Origin: Astropecten irregularis
Taxonomy: Eukaryota; Echinodermata; Asteroidea; Paxillosida; Astropectinidae
Direction of reading: 5' to 3'
DNA length: 64,000 bases
Assembly: GCA_963971285.1 (NCBI GenBank)
Contig: OZ020257.1
Span: 15,390,602 to 15,454,601 of the forward strand
A program made the translations under genes and the position numbers. Positions 33,052 to 46,083 of this stretch are shown piece by piece; positions within the stretch are counted from its first letter, which is position 1, and every line of letters starts with the position of its first letter. Below the pieces are notes generated by a model. The model did not search any database. It was not told where the DNA came from and was given only the letters and a program-made list of their open reading frames with translations.

Positions 33052-35557
33052 TTCTAGTGGTAAATAAGTGGAAACAAGCTGGAAAGTTTGATTTGATTAT
33101 TTACCATAAGGGCATGGAGAATGAATGGCACTTATGATACAGCATCAATTTAAAAGAGAAATACTGTCTACGCAGTTCAAAGGTACACACTACACGAATT
33201 ACGGGTACTTAGGGAGACTTTCCCATAAGGTCGTGCACAAACGATTCTTTCCTATTTCAAAATATCCTTCAAACTAATGAGCTTGAAATTGGCTTATCTT
33301 CTTATTGAGAGCATTCTATGTCTTCTATTAAAATTATGGACAGTAAACATATGTCTTTAAAGGTAGCTGATACCTTAGGCAGATATCGAAATGTCTATCT
33401 AATACCCGAAATCTTTTAAATGTCCAGTTTCAGAAGCTTACGTGTCTCATTTTACCCTTTTTGCAATTATAGGTGAAACCTATTTACTCCTGTTTGTTCT
33501 GATCGAGGAGTGGACTCTTTTTGAGATGATTTCCTTTTTGGGAGGTCGACATGTAGTTGTTTTACACAAATAATGAGAGCGGACCCAAATAGTCTAGCCA
33601 CAATGCCAACAATTTGACAGACATGTAAATAGTAATAACTCGTCATCTTGATTTTCTATTTCTACCTATAAAAAAAGAACATGATTTATATGTCTGAAAA
33701 TCAGTTAATTAACCTTCCAACTGAGAAGAACAGGGGTGTTCCTCTGCCTTGTATTAAGCAGTCAGAAAATGTCAATCAAGCAGATTGATATATGTGAGTG
33801 TAAAACAACTTTATTCCGGAATAAAGTTGTTATATTCTCTCCCCTCTTATTCCAAGGGAAATATGGTTGTTAACATTATTCGACCATTGTGCAAGACAGA
33901 GACCTTCTGACCTGAATAGTTCGGTTATTGCAAACATCATACCGTGACTTCAATGTCAGATGAAATTATCCTTGGATAACTTTAGAAACTTTAGTAATAA
34001 GAAATGCACATGGCCCACTTTCAAATAACCCCGACTGCTAACGGATTGGTAGAAGGTGCATGGCTGGCGTGAAAAACTCTTGACAAAGCCTCAAAATAAT
34101 GAGGAATTCTGCCTGGCATAATGCATAATGCCAAAACAGGTGTTGCATGGCAATTACTGTTGTTCTAATCGATGTTTCCTGAAAACGCACGTGCCAGTAA
34201 GATCCTGTTTCGTTTTGTTTATTTTATATTTTATCGAATTGTATATGCTGCTAGTAATATTTCTTTATATGATTTGGGAAATGTTATGGTGATCCTTGTA
34301 ATCGTGTGTTGTTTTGTTGACTGGGCCACCGTATGTGATGTTTTTCATAATTAAAAATGAAGCACAACAGTGCCGGTAGGTTGACAAAGTGCAAGTCGAT
34401 AGATAAATTTAGCGCAGTTTGCAGTGTAGAGCTATTAGCGTTGGTGGAAACACAGGGACTAATGTGTTTTACTGTTTCCGTCGATTAAAACACACCGTTG
34501 CAAATGTCACTGCCATACATTCTTGCGCCGTGATCTCCCATCATCCCTGGGTTCGACGAGGGAGATTTATGGTTTTTTTTACTCGGCCACTTATCATCGG
34601 ATGAAGATGAGTCTAGGTCGGAATTGGAAGACAATGCCACCTATCAAGAGTGGCTGGAAGAGGAGTAAGGAGCCAATGAAGAGATGTGGACTGAAAAATA
34701 TGAAAAGTATCTCAACGAGAATGTATGAAGATGAAAACCTTCGAGTCTCTTACATAGAAAATGTGAAAGTACCATATGAACATCTTGCCTATTAATGACA
34801 CTGTGTTATATATAAGTTTTATGCACATTTTGCCAGTTATAAAGACAAGTGTATTTTTGGTTTATAGTTACAAAAATGGGACATACGGACTAATGCATGT
34901 CTTTGCACACAACGTTTCCTCAAACAGGATAGTGCTGAAAAAGTATAATATTGATATTATTAAAATTAATATGTACCAGTAAGTAACTTGGAAGAAAAAT
35001 GTTTGAAATATTAACCTCAGAACAATATTGCAAAAACCGACTAATTTGAAAATTTGAAATAGCATCACGGTTGTTTGATCTCGGGTGATTTTTTTTTCAC
35101 CAAAGCAGCTCAACAGGGCGAAGCTAATTATTATACTGATGAGCATACTCAGTGCACGTTGTATAGTGTGAGACATTAAACTTTCTCATGTGTAATAAGG
35201 GACATTAATGAGGAAATATAATAGCAGTTTAATCTTCCTGATTAATCCAGAAACATTACAACCCTGCTGGCGTTGGAAGAGCCTGGAAATTAGAATAAAC
35301 GTGATAGGCCATTATAGTGTTTGGTACGATATATTTTCGTACTTTCCCTACTGATTGGCTAATAAAAATGTGACGTCGTTTTAAGCTGTTCTTATTCCAG
35401 TGTGTATTGTACTTTTTCAGTAACAGGAGAATTTGCATTTGCCTTGTGTACATTTAAATGATTTTGGCAGCTCAACAGAGCGACGCTAATGATTAGGCTG
35501 ATAAACACATTGCACGTTGTGTGAGACAATAAACTTTCTCATGTGTAATTAGGGACA
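33052..35557. other. intergenic, no firm gene
   Basis: Nothing is supported here as a gene. Bases 33190-33420 share GTGCACAA and AGGGAGAC blocks with 3340-3745. Around 34599-34740 a plus-strand frame reads SSDEDESRSELEDNATYQEW, then LEEE, a stop, then EEMWTEKYEKYLNENV. This acidic, protein-like composition may be a decayed exon, but there is no family match. Confidence 0.4.
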
Positions 35558-35750
35558 TTAAAGGTAGTATCTTACTTTGGTAAGAAACCAAAAACAGAAA
35601 TGTTCACAGACTTACGTATAACTTACAGGGTAAGGACTATGGAGATGGTGATAGTAGTAACATACCATTAAAAATTCTCCGCCTGAAATGGTGTATTTAT
35701 TCAGAAATTGGTAAAACAGACCGAAGATCTTTTTGATCTTTTAAAAGATT
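35558..35750 (+). repeat. truncated TTAAAGGTA-family MITE
   Basis: Begins ATTAAAGGTAGTATCTTACT and follows the family through GATCTTTTAAAAGAT, then switches to unrelated sequence, so the right half is missing. From here to 36423 there is no gene. Bases 36040-36270 contain inverted blocks around CCATGCACAAACCTATGC. Confidence 0.65.
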
Positions 35751-36423
35751 TTTTTGGGGGAGGTTCTGGGGACGTCTGCCGAGCCCCTTTGCAGCAGAAG
35801 ATTGCACGGGTTGCATGTGCCATTCCATACTTTGTGTGTTGTACCTGTTTATTTGAATGTGGTTTCAAGTGGTACCTTTGATAATGTAAATTTTGAGGCC
35901 TGGTTTTTGGGGCCCGATGGGCCACATGCAGCAGGGGTCGGGATATCTTTCTAATGGAGATGTAGATGCCTATGTAGAATTGTTTAATGGTATGCACCCT
36001 TGTACACTGAAAAAAAAATCCCCACGCGCTTTGGCAATGGTCCCATGCACAAACCTATGCACGAAGTCTGGAAACTTTACCGCATTTTACTGACTATGTC
36101 AAACATAATCAATAACCATTTCGTGTCTGAACTCATGTTGGTCCACGCAAACTCTGAGGGCTTGCCTATAAGCGTGACAGAAACAGTCGTTTGGCATAGT
36201 CAGTGATATGCGGTCAAGTTCCCAGCTTCGCGCATAGGTTTGTGCATGGGACCATTGCTTAAGCGCATGATATTTTTTTTCAATAAGTACAAGGGTGCAG
36301 ACCACTAAATATAAATGCTCTGGTCATCGGTTAACCTATACAAAATTGAAAAGAAAATGAAAATTGAAGTTTTCACCTTTATTTTTCCGTATTGGTCGAT
36401 TGCCTCAGAAACTTATGAGTATT

Positions 36424-36672
36424 TCTGATGATTTTTTTAATTGGCCATTTTGCGTGGCCGGATGCCTATGGAAAATTACGGAAAAAGGACATTTCGGGGG
36501 TGTTTTTTTCTTGGGGCAATTTAAAAAAAAATATTGATGGGGTAAGAAACCAAAAATTGAAAAGAATTGGGTAGACGAGGGTTCAAAATACCATTTTACA
36601 GTATTGCACCAAAAACTGAGATACTCCTGGCTGGATGAGGTTTTTTTTAAACTGTGAATGCACCCAACAGGG
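36424..36672 (-). repeat. diverged inverted copy of the array element
   Basis: Its reverse complement matches the left half of the 483-base array element: CAGTT..AAAAAACC, CTCAGTT.TTGGTGCAATA, TTCTTTTCAATTTTTGGTT, GCCCCAAGAAAAAAACACCC and CCGAAATGTCC. It has many substitutions and lacks about 46 bases near the terminus. It abuts the array head to head, making a large imperfect palindrome centred near 36672. Confidence 0.8.
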
Positions 36673-39600
36673 GGGTGCACCACACTAAATAAACTCCCAT
36701 TGACCTTAGTGTAAAATCCCTCAACTTCACAGTTCAAAAAAACCCATCCAGAAGTTTCTCAGTTGTTGGTGCAATAGTGTAAATGATAGTGTGAACTCTC
36801 ATCTACCCATTTCTTTTCAATTTTTGGTTGGGTAACCGATTGGATTTTTTGCTAATTGCCCCAAGAAAAAAACACCCCCGAAATGTCCTTCTTCCGTAAC
36901 CGACTTGCTACGAGTTTTCATGAAGCAACCCTCCACGTTCAAGACAATGTAGGACCGGATTTTAAACCAAAATATCTCAAGTCTCCACAACAGGCTGAAA
37001 CACTGAACCCCCAGGTTGTCATAACCAGTCAAAACTACACAATATATTAATTGCACGACCCCCCAAATTGCATATTTAAAAAACATTTGAGGGTACACAC
37101 ATTATGATAATCAGCTCGGCGCATTGATTTTTGGGCTATTTAGTGTGGTGCATCCTATAAGGGGGGTAAACTTTTTTAATTGGTTGTCCAATTAGGCTCA
37201 AAGTGTAGAGTTTATGACACTGAGCTCATATGTGAAAACAAAATTGAAAAATATTATTGCGTTTTTCTACGGCACGGCTTAATGTGTTAGGTCGTTGACC
37301 CGTGGTGGCCATCCAAACGTGCACATTCTCCCTTATAATATTGTGTACACCCCATGGAAAGTCGGGCTCTGAATCCACATATTATTTCCTCACAAAGTTA
37401 TCTTATGGCTATTTTAGGATGCAATGATGCTCAGACCATTACATATAGTTTAATTAATCAAGGCGAGGGTGTCATTTCACATGGAAAAGTGGTGTAAGGT
37501 CAGGGTTGGCCTGTTTGGTTGTGGGGGGGGGGGGGGGGGCGTTTAGGCTATTCCGTGGAATATTTCTGCCCCAGTATCCATATTAAGACATAATGATGAA
37601 CTTTTTTTTGGATTATTCAATGCATATTACATTTCACCAAATTTCGCTGTCCTTGAGAATAATCATTTCCCCTCTGAAAAGTGAGAAAGAGGCGATTAGG
37701 GTTGTCAGCGTGTGGGCGGGGCTTGCTAGGGTTGGGTCTAGGTCTGGAGCCCCGGCTGGGGTTAGGGTTGGAATCAGAGCGATTTAGGGTTAAGAATTGG
37801 TCTTAGGGTTGAATTTTGGGGGCTAGGTTTACAATTTAGGGGATTGGGTTGGAATTTCGGCCGGCTAGGGTTACAATTTTGGGTCTAATGGGGTTAAAAG
37901 TTGGGCCACCTTCGTCTAAACAAAACTCGTAGGATGTAGAAAAGACAATGTAAGTTGAGTAATACAAGGTTTTATGCATATTAGGATTGATGTTTTCAGG
38001 AAATAATTAACAAAATCTGATGAGAAACTTGGTCTTATACAGTTTCTTTTCGTTCTCGCCTCTCACAACAGAGTGGTGGCGCTATCACAAAATGGCTACC
38101 GATGCGCCGCCATCTTGTGACCTATAGGGTGCACCACACTAAATAAACTCCCATTGACCTTAGTGTAAAATCCCTCAACTTCACAGTTCAAAAAAACCCA
38201 TCCAGAAGTTTCTCAGTTGTTGGTGCAATAGTGTAAATGATAGTGTGAACTCTCATCTACCCATTTCTTTTCAATTTTTGGTTGGGTAACCGATTGGATT
38301 TTTTGCTAATTGCCCCAAGAAAAAAACACCCCCGAAATGTCCTTCTTCCGTAACCGACTTGCTACGAGTTTTCATGAAGCAACCCTCCACGTTCAAGACA
38401 ATGTAGGACCGGATTTTAAACCAAAATATCTCAAGTCTCCACAACAGGCTGAAACACTGAACCCCCAGGTTGTCATAACCAGTCAAAACTACACAATATA
38501 TTAATTGCACGACCCCCCAAATTGCATATTTAAAAAACATTTGAGGGTACACACATTATGATAATCAGCTCGGCGCATTGATTTTTGGGCTATTTAGTGT
38601 GGTGCATCCTATAAGGGGGGTAAACTTTTTTAATTGGTTGTCCAATTAGGCTCAAAGTGTAGAGTTTATGACACTGAGCTCATATGTGAAAACAAAATTG
38701 AAAAATATTATTGCGTTTTTCTACGGCACGGCTTAATGTGTTAGGTCGTTGACCCGTGGTGGCCATCCAAACGTGCACATTCTCCCTTATAATATTGTGT
38801 ACACCCCATGGAAAGTCGGGCTCTGAATCCACATATTATTTCCTCACAAAGTTATCTTATGGCTATTTTAGGATGCAATGATGCTCAGACCATTACATAT
38901 AGTTTAATTAATCAAGGCGAGGGTGTCATTTCACATGGAAAAGTGGTGTAAGGTCAGGGTTGGCCTGTTTGGTTGTGGGGGGGGGGGGGGGGGCGTTTAG
39001 GCTATTCCGTGGAATATTTCTGCCCCAGTATCCATATTAAGACATAATGATGAACTTTTTTTTGGATTATTCAATGCATATTACATTTCACCAAATTTCG
39101 CTGTCCTTGAGAATAATCATTTCCCCTCTGAAAAGTGAGAAAGAGGCGATTAGGGTTGTCAGCGTGTGGGCGGGGCTTGCTAGGGTTGGGTCTAGGTCTG
39201 GAGCCCCGGCTGGGGTTAGGGTTGGAATCAGAGCGATTTAGGGTTAAGAATTGGTCTTAGGGTTGAATTTTGGGGGCTAGGTTTACAATTTAGGGGATTG
39301 GGTTGGAATTTCGGCCGGCTAGGGTTACAATTTTGGGTCTAATGGGGTTAAAAGTTGGGCCACCTTCGTCTAAACAAAACTCGTAGGATGTAGAAAAGAC
39401 AATGTAAGTTGAGTAATACAAGGTTTTATGCATATTAGGATTGATGTTTTCAGGAAATAATTAACAAAATCTGATGAGAAACTTGGTCTTATACAGTTTC
39501 TTTTCGTTCTCGCCTCTCACAACAGAGTGGTGGCGCTATCACAAAATGGCTACCGATGCGCCGCCATCTTGTGACCTATAGGGTGCACCACACTAAATAA

Positions 39601-42600
39601 ACTCCCATTGACCTTAGTGTAAAATCCCTCAACTTCACAGTTCAAAAAAACCCATCCAGAAGTTTCTCAGTTGTTGGTGCAATAGTGTAAATGATAGTGT
39701 GAACTCTCATCTACCCATTTCTTTTCAATTTTTGGTTGGGTAACCGATTGGATTTTTTGCTAATTGCCCCAAGAAAAAAACACCCCCGAAATGTCCTTCT
39801 TCCGTAACCGACTTGCTACGAGTTTTCATGAAGCAACCCTCCACGTTCAAGACAATGTAGGACCGGATTTTAAACCAAAATATCTCAAGTCTCCACAACA
39901 GGCTGAAACACTGAACCCCCAGGTTGTCATAACCAGTCAAAACTACACAATATATTAATTGCACGACCCCCCAAATTGCATATTTAAAAAACATTTGAGG
40001 GTACACACATTATGATAATCAGCTCGGCGCATTGATTTTTGGGCTATTTAGTGTGGTGCATCCTATAAGGGGGGTAAACTTTTTTAATTGGTTGTCCAAT
40101 TAGGCTCAAAGTGTAGAGTTTATGACACTGAGCTCATATGTGAAAACAAAATTGAAAAATATTATTGCGTTTTTCTACGGCACGGCTTAATGTGTTAGGT
40201 CGTTGACCCGTGGTGGCCATCCAAACGTGCACATTCTCCCTTATAATATTGTGTACACCCCATGGAAAGTCGGGCTCTGAATCCACATATTATTTCCTCA
40301 CAAAGTTATCTTATGGCTATTTTAGGATGCAATGATGCTCAGACCATTACATATAGTTTAATTAATCAAGGCGAGGGTGTCATTTCACATGGAAAAGTGG
40401 TGTAAGGTCAGGGTTGGCCTGTTTGGTTGTGGGGGGGGGGGGGGGGGCGTTTAGGCTATTCCGTGGAATATTTCTGCCCCAGTATCCATATTAAGACATA
40501 ATGATGAACTTTTTTTTGGATTATTCAATGCATATTACATTTCACCAAATTTCGCTGTCCTTGAGAATAATCATTTCCCCTCTGAAAAGTGAGAAAGAGG
40601 CGATTAGGGTTGTCAGCGTGTGGGCGGGGCTTGCTAGGGTTGGGTCTAGGTCTGGAGCCCCGGCTGGGGTTAGGGTTGGAATCAGAGCGATTTAGGGTTA
40701 AGAATTGGTCTTAGGGTTGAATTTTGGGGGCTAGGTTTACAATTTAGGGGATTGGGTTGGAATTTCGGCCGGCTAGGGTTACAATTTTGGGTCTAATGGG
40801 GTTAAAAGTTGGGCCACCTTCGTCTAAACAAAACTCGTAGGATGTAGAAAAGACAATGTAAGTTGAGTAATACAAGGTTTTATGCATATTAGGATTGATG
40901 TTTTCAGGAAATAATTAACAAAATCTGATGAGAAACTTGGTCTTATACAGTTTCTTTTCGTTCTCGCCTCTCACAACAGAGTGGTGGCGCTATCACAAAA
41001 TGGCTACCGATGCGCCGCCATCTTGTGACCTATAGGGTGCACCACACTAAATAAACTCCCATTGACCTTAGTGTAAAATCCCTCAACTTCACAGTTCAAA
41101 AAAACCCATCCAGAAGTTTCTCAGTTGTTGGTGCAATAGTGTAAATGATAGTGTGAACTCTCATCTACCCATTTCTTTTCAATTTTTGGTTGGGTAACCG
41201 ATTGGATTTTTTGCTAATTGCCCCAAGAAAAAAACACCCCCGAAATGTCCTTCTTCCGTAACCGACTTGCTACGAGTTTTCATGAAGCAACCCTCCACGT
41301 TCAAGACAATGTAGGACCGGATTTTAAACCAAAATATCTCAAGTCTCCACAACAGGCTGAAACACTGAACCCCCAGGTTGTCATAACCAGTCAAAACTAC
41401 ACAATATATTAATTGCACGACCCCCCAAATTGCATATTTAAAAAACATTTGAGGGTACACACATTATGATAATCAGCTCGGCGCATTGATTTTTGGGCTA
41501 TTTAGTGTGGTGCATCCTATAAGGGGGGTAAACTTTTTTAATTGGTTGTCCAATTAGGCTCAAAGTGTAGAGTTTATGACACTGAGCTCATATGTGAAAA
41601 CAAAATTGAAAAATATTATTGCGTTTTTCTACGGCACGGCTTAATGTGTTAGGTCGTTGACCCGTGGTGGCCATCCAAACGTGCACATTCTCCCTTATAA
41701 TATTGTGTACACCCCATGGAAAGTCGGGCTCTGAATCCACATATTATTTCCTCACAAAGTTATCTTATGGCTATTTTAGGATGCAATGATGCTCAGACCA
41801 TTACATATAGTTTAATTAATCAAGGCGAGGGTGTCATTTCACATGGAAAAGTGGTGTAAGGTCAGGGTTGGCCTGTTTGGTTGTGGGGGGGGGGGGGGGG
41901 GCGTTTAGGCTATTCCGTGGAATATTTCTGCCCCAGTATCCATATTAAGACATAATGATGAACTTTTTTTTGGATTATTCAATGCATATTACATTTCACC
42001 AAATTTCGCTGTCCTTGAGAATAATCATTTCCCCTCTGAAAAGTGAGAAAGAGGCGATTAGGGTTGTCAGCGTGTGGGCGGGGCTTGCTAGGGTTGGGTC
42101 TAGGTCTGGAGCCCCGGCTGGGGTTAGGGTTGGAATCAGAGCGATTTAGGGTTAAGAATTGGTCTTAGGGTTGAATTTTGGGGGCTAGGTTTACAATTTA
42201 GGGGATTGGGTTGGAATTTCGGCCGGCTAGGGTTACAATTTTGGGTCTAATGGGGTTAAAAGTTGGGCCACCTTCGTCTAAACAAAACTCGTAGGATGTA
42301 GAAAAGACAATGTAAGTTGAGTAATACAAGGTTTTATGCATATTAGGATTGATGTTTTCAGGAAATAATTAACAAAATCTGATGAGAAACTTGGTCTTAT
42401 ACAGTTTCTTTTCGTTCTCGCCTCTCACAACAGAGTGGTGGCGCTATCACAAAATGGCTACCGATGCGCCGCCATCTTGTGACCTATAGGGTGCACCACA
42501 CTAAATAAACTCCCATTGACCTTAGTGTAAAATCCCTCAACTTCACAGTTCAAAAAAACCCATCCAGAAGTTTCTCAGTTGTTGGTGCAATAGTGTAAAT

Positions 42601-45600
42601 GATAGTGTGAACTCTCATCTACCCATTTCTTTTCAATTTTTGGTTGGGTAACCGATTGGATTTTTTGCTAATTGCCCCAAGAAAAAAACACCCCCGAAAT
42701 GTCCTTCTTCCGTAACCGACTTGCTACGAGTTTTCATGAAGCAACCCTCCACGTTCAAGACAATGTAGGACCGGATTTTAAACCAAAATATCTCAAGTCT
42801 CCACAACAGGCTGAAACACTGAACCCCCAGGTTGTCATAACCAGTCAAAACTACACAATATATTAATTGCACGACCCCCCAAATTGCATATTTAAAAAAC
42901 ATTTGAGGGTACACACATTATGATAATCAGCTCGGCGCATTGATTTTTGGGCTATTTAGTGTGGTGCATCCTATAAGGGGGGTAAACTTTTTTAATTGGT
43001 TGTCCAATTAGGCTCAAAGTGTAGAGTTTATGACACTGAGCTCATATGTGAAAACAAAATTGAAAAATATTATTGCGTTTTTCTACGGCACGGCTTAATG
43101 TGTTAGGTCGTTGACCCGTGGTGGCCATCCAAACGTGCACATTCTCCCTTATAATATTGTGTACACCCCATGGAAAGTCGGGCTCTGAATCCACATATTA
43201 TTTCCTCACAAAGTTATCTTATGGCTATTTTAGGATGCAATGATGCTCAGACCATTACATATAGTTTAATTAATCAAGGCGAGGGTGTCATTTCACATGG
43301 AAAAGTGGTGTAAGGTCAGGGTTGGCCTGTTTGGTTGTGGGGGGGGGGGGGGGGGGCGTTTAGGCTATTCCGTGGAATATTTCTGCCCCAGTATCCATAT
43401 TAAGACATAATGATGAACTTTTTTTTGGATTATTCAATGCATATTACATTTCACCAAATTTCGCTGTCCTTGAGAATAATCATTTCCCCTCTGAAAAGTG
43501 AGAAAGAGGCGATTAGGGTTGTCAGCGTGTGGGCGGGGCTTGCTAGGGTTGGGTCTAGGTCTGGAGCCCCGGCTGGGGTTAGGGTTGGAATCAGAGCGAT
43601 TTAGGGTTAAGAATTGGTCTTAGGGTTGAATTTTGGGGGCTAGGTTTACAATTTAGGGGATTGGGTTGGAATTTCGGCCGGCTAGGGTTACAATTTTGGG
43701 TCTAATGGGGTTAAAAGTTGGGCCACCTTCGTCTAAACAAAACTCGTAGGATGTAGAAAAGACAATGTAAGTTGAGTAATACAAGGTTTTATGCATATTA
43801 GGATTGATGTTTTCAGGAAATAATTAACAAAATCTGATGAGAAACTTGGTCTTATACAGTTTCTTTTCGTTCTCGCCTCTCACAACAGAGTGGTGGCGCT
43901 ATCACAAAATGGCTACCGATGCGCCGCCATCTTGTGACCTATAGGGTGCACCACACTAAATAAACTCCCATTGACCTTAGTGTAAAATCCCTCAACTTCA
44001 CAGTTCAAAAAAACCCATCCAGAAGTTTCTCAGTTGTTGGTGCAATAGTGTAAATGATAGTGTGAACTCTCATCTACCCATTTCTTTTCAATTTTTGGTT
44101 GGGTAACCGATTGGATTTTTTGCTAATTGCCCCAAGAAAAAAACACCCCCGAAATGTCCTTCTTCCGTAACCGACTTGCTACGAGTTTTCATGAAGCAAC
44201 CCTCCACGTTCAAGACAATGTAGGACCGGATTTTAAACCAAAATATCTCAAGTCTCCACAACAGGCTGAAACACTGAACCCCCAGGTTGTCATAACCAGT
44301 CAAAACTACACAATATATTAATTGCACGACCCCCCAAATTGCATATTTAAAAAACATTTGAGGGTACACACATTATGATAATCAGCTCGGCGCATTGATT
44401 TTTGGGCTATTTAGTGTGGTGCATCCTATAAGGGGGGTAAACTTTTTTAATTGGTTGTCCAATTAGGCTCAAAGTGTAGAGTTTATGACACTGAGCTCAT
44501 ATGTGAAAACAAAATTGAAAAATATTATTGCGTTTTTCTACGGCACGGCTTAATGTGTTAGGTCGTTGACCCGTGGTGGCCATCCAAACGTGCACATTCT
44601 CCCTTATAATATTGTGTACACCCCATGGAAAGTCGGGCTCTGAATCCACATATTATTTCCTCACAAAGTTATCTTATGGCTATTTTAGGATGCAATGATG
44701 CTCAGACCATTACATATAGTTTAATTAATCAAGGCGAGGGTGTCATTTCACATGGAAAAGTGGTGTAAGGTCAGGGTTGGCCTGTTTGGTTGTGGGGGGG
44801 GGGGGGGGGCGTTTAGGCTATTCCGTGGAATATTTCTGCCCCAGTATCCATATTAAGACATAATGATGAACTTTTTTTTGGATTATTCAATGCATATTAC
44901 ATTTCACCAAATTTCGCTGTCCTTGAGAATAATCATTTCCCCTCTGAAAAGTGAGAAAGAGGCGATTAGGGTTGTCAGCGTGTGGGCGGGGCTTGCTAGG
45001 GTTGGGTCTAGGTCTGGAGCCCCGGCTGGGGTTAGGGTTGGAATCAGAGCGATTTAGGGTTAAGAATTGGTCTTAGGGTTGAATTTTGGGGGCTAGGTTT
45101 ACAATTTAGGGGATTGGGTTGGAATTTCGGCCGGCTAGGGTTACAATTTTGGGTCTAATGGGGTTAAAAGTTGGGCCACCTTCGTCTAAACAAAACTCGT
45201 AGGATGTAGAAAAGACAATGTAAGTTGAGTAATACAAGGTTTTATGCATATTAGGATTGATGTTTTCAGGAAATAATTAACAAAATCTGATGAGAAACTT
45301 GGTCTTATACAGTTTCTTTTCGTTCTCGCCTCTCACAACAGAGTGGTGGCGCTATCACAAAATGGCTACCGATGCGCCGCCATCTTGTGACCTATAGGGT
45401 GCACCACACTAAATAAACTCCCATTGACCTTAGTGTAAAATCCCTCAACTTCACAGTTCAAAAAAACCCATCCAGAAGTTTCTCAGTTGTTGGTGCAATA
45501 GTGTAAATGATAGTGTGAACTCTCATCTACCCATTTCTTTTCAATTTTTGGTTGGGTAACCGATTGGATTTTTTGCTAATTGCCCCAAGAAAAAAACACC

Positions 45601-45879
45601 CCCGAAATGTCCTTCTTCCGTAACCGACTTGCTACGAGTTTTCATGAAGCAACCCTCCACGTTCAAGACAATGTAGGACCGGATTTTAAACCAAAATATC
45701 TCAAGTCTCCACAACAGGCTGAAACACTGAACCCCCAGGTTGTCATAACCAGTCAAAACTACACAATATATTAATTGCACGACCCCCCAAATTGCATATT
45801 TAAAAAACATTTGAGGGTACACACATTATGATAATCAGCTCGGCGCATTGATTTTTGGGCTATTTAGTGTGGTGCATCC
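36673..45879. repeat. tandem array, 1454-bp unit, 7 elements + 6 spacers
   Basis: Seven copies of a 483-base element start at 36673, 38127, 39581, 41035, 42489, 43944 and 45397, separated by six 971-base spacers. The element has inverted ends GGGTGCACCACACTAAATA and its complement (one mismatch), and every internal copy is flanked by TATA on both sides. The array both begins and ends exactly on element termini. By eye the copies differ only in a G run within the spacer (17, 17, 17, 17, 18 and 16 G), giving periods of 1454, 1455 and 1453. Small open frames recur identically in every unit but look non-coding. Confidence 0.95.
37156..38126. repeat. array spacer (first of six)
   Basis: Representative of the six 971-base spacers. 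It holds a G17 run near 37523-37539 and, over about 37695-37880, six TAGGGTT motifs within GGGTT-rich DNA that looks like decayed telomeric repeat. It ends CCATCTTGTGACCTATA. No protein homology was seen in its frames. Confidence 0.85.
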
Positions 45880-46083
45880 AGGGAGCATGCAGCTGCTGCG
45901 GAACAGCGCCCTCTATTATTATGGCGTAAATGGTAATAGTCTGGTGGTATCACTGAGGCATGCTTCTTCGTACTGGAGAAGTATGTGTTTAACGTCTAGG
46001 TACAATACCGTGATCTAGCATGTGTTGTTGGGAACCAAAAAAAAAAGGAATTCCGAACGGAAAGGTGACTCGCAATATTCAAG

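Noticed and set aside
34419..34795. Two overlapping frames as a small gene
   Set aside because: No conserved motif, no clear splice sites, and the more protein-like third frame is interrupted by a stop. Reported only as a weak finding.
36817..45822. Identical 93-, 64- and 64-residue frames repeated in every array unit
   Set aside because: Repetition comes from the tandem array. The frames overlap on opposite strands, have non-coding composition and no recognisable motif, so I do not call genes.
36673..45879. Array considered as a CRISPR or ribosomal DNA repeat
   Set aside because: The unit is 1454 bases with no short direct-repeat/spacer pattern, contains no rRNA-like sequence and lies in an animal genome.
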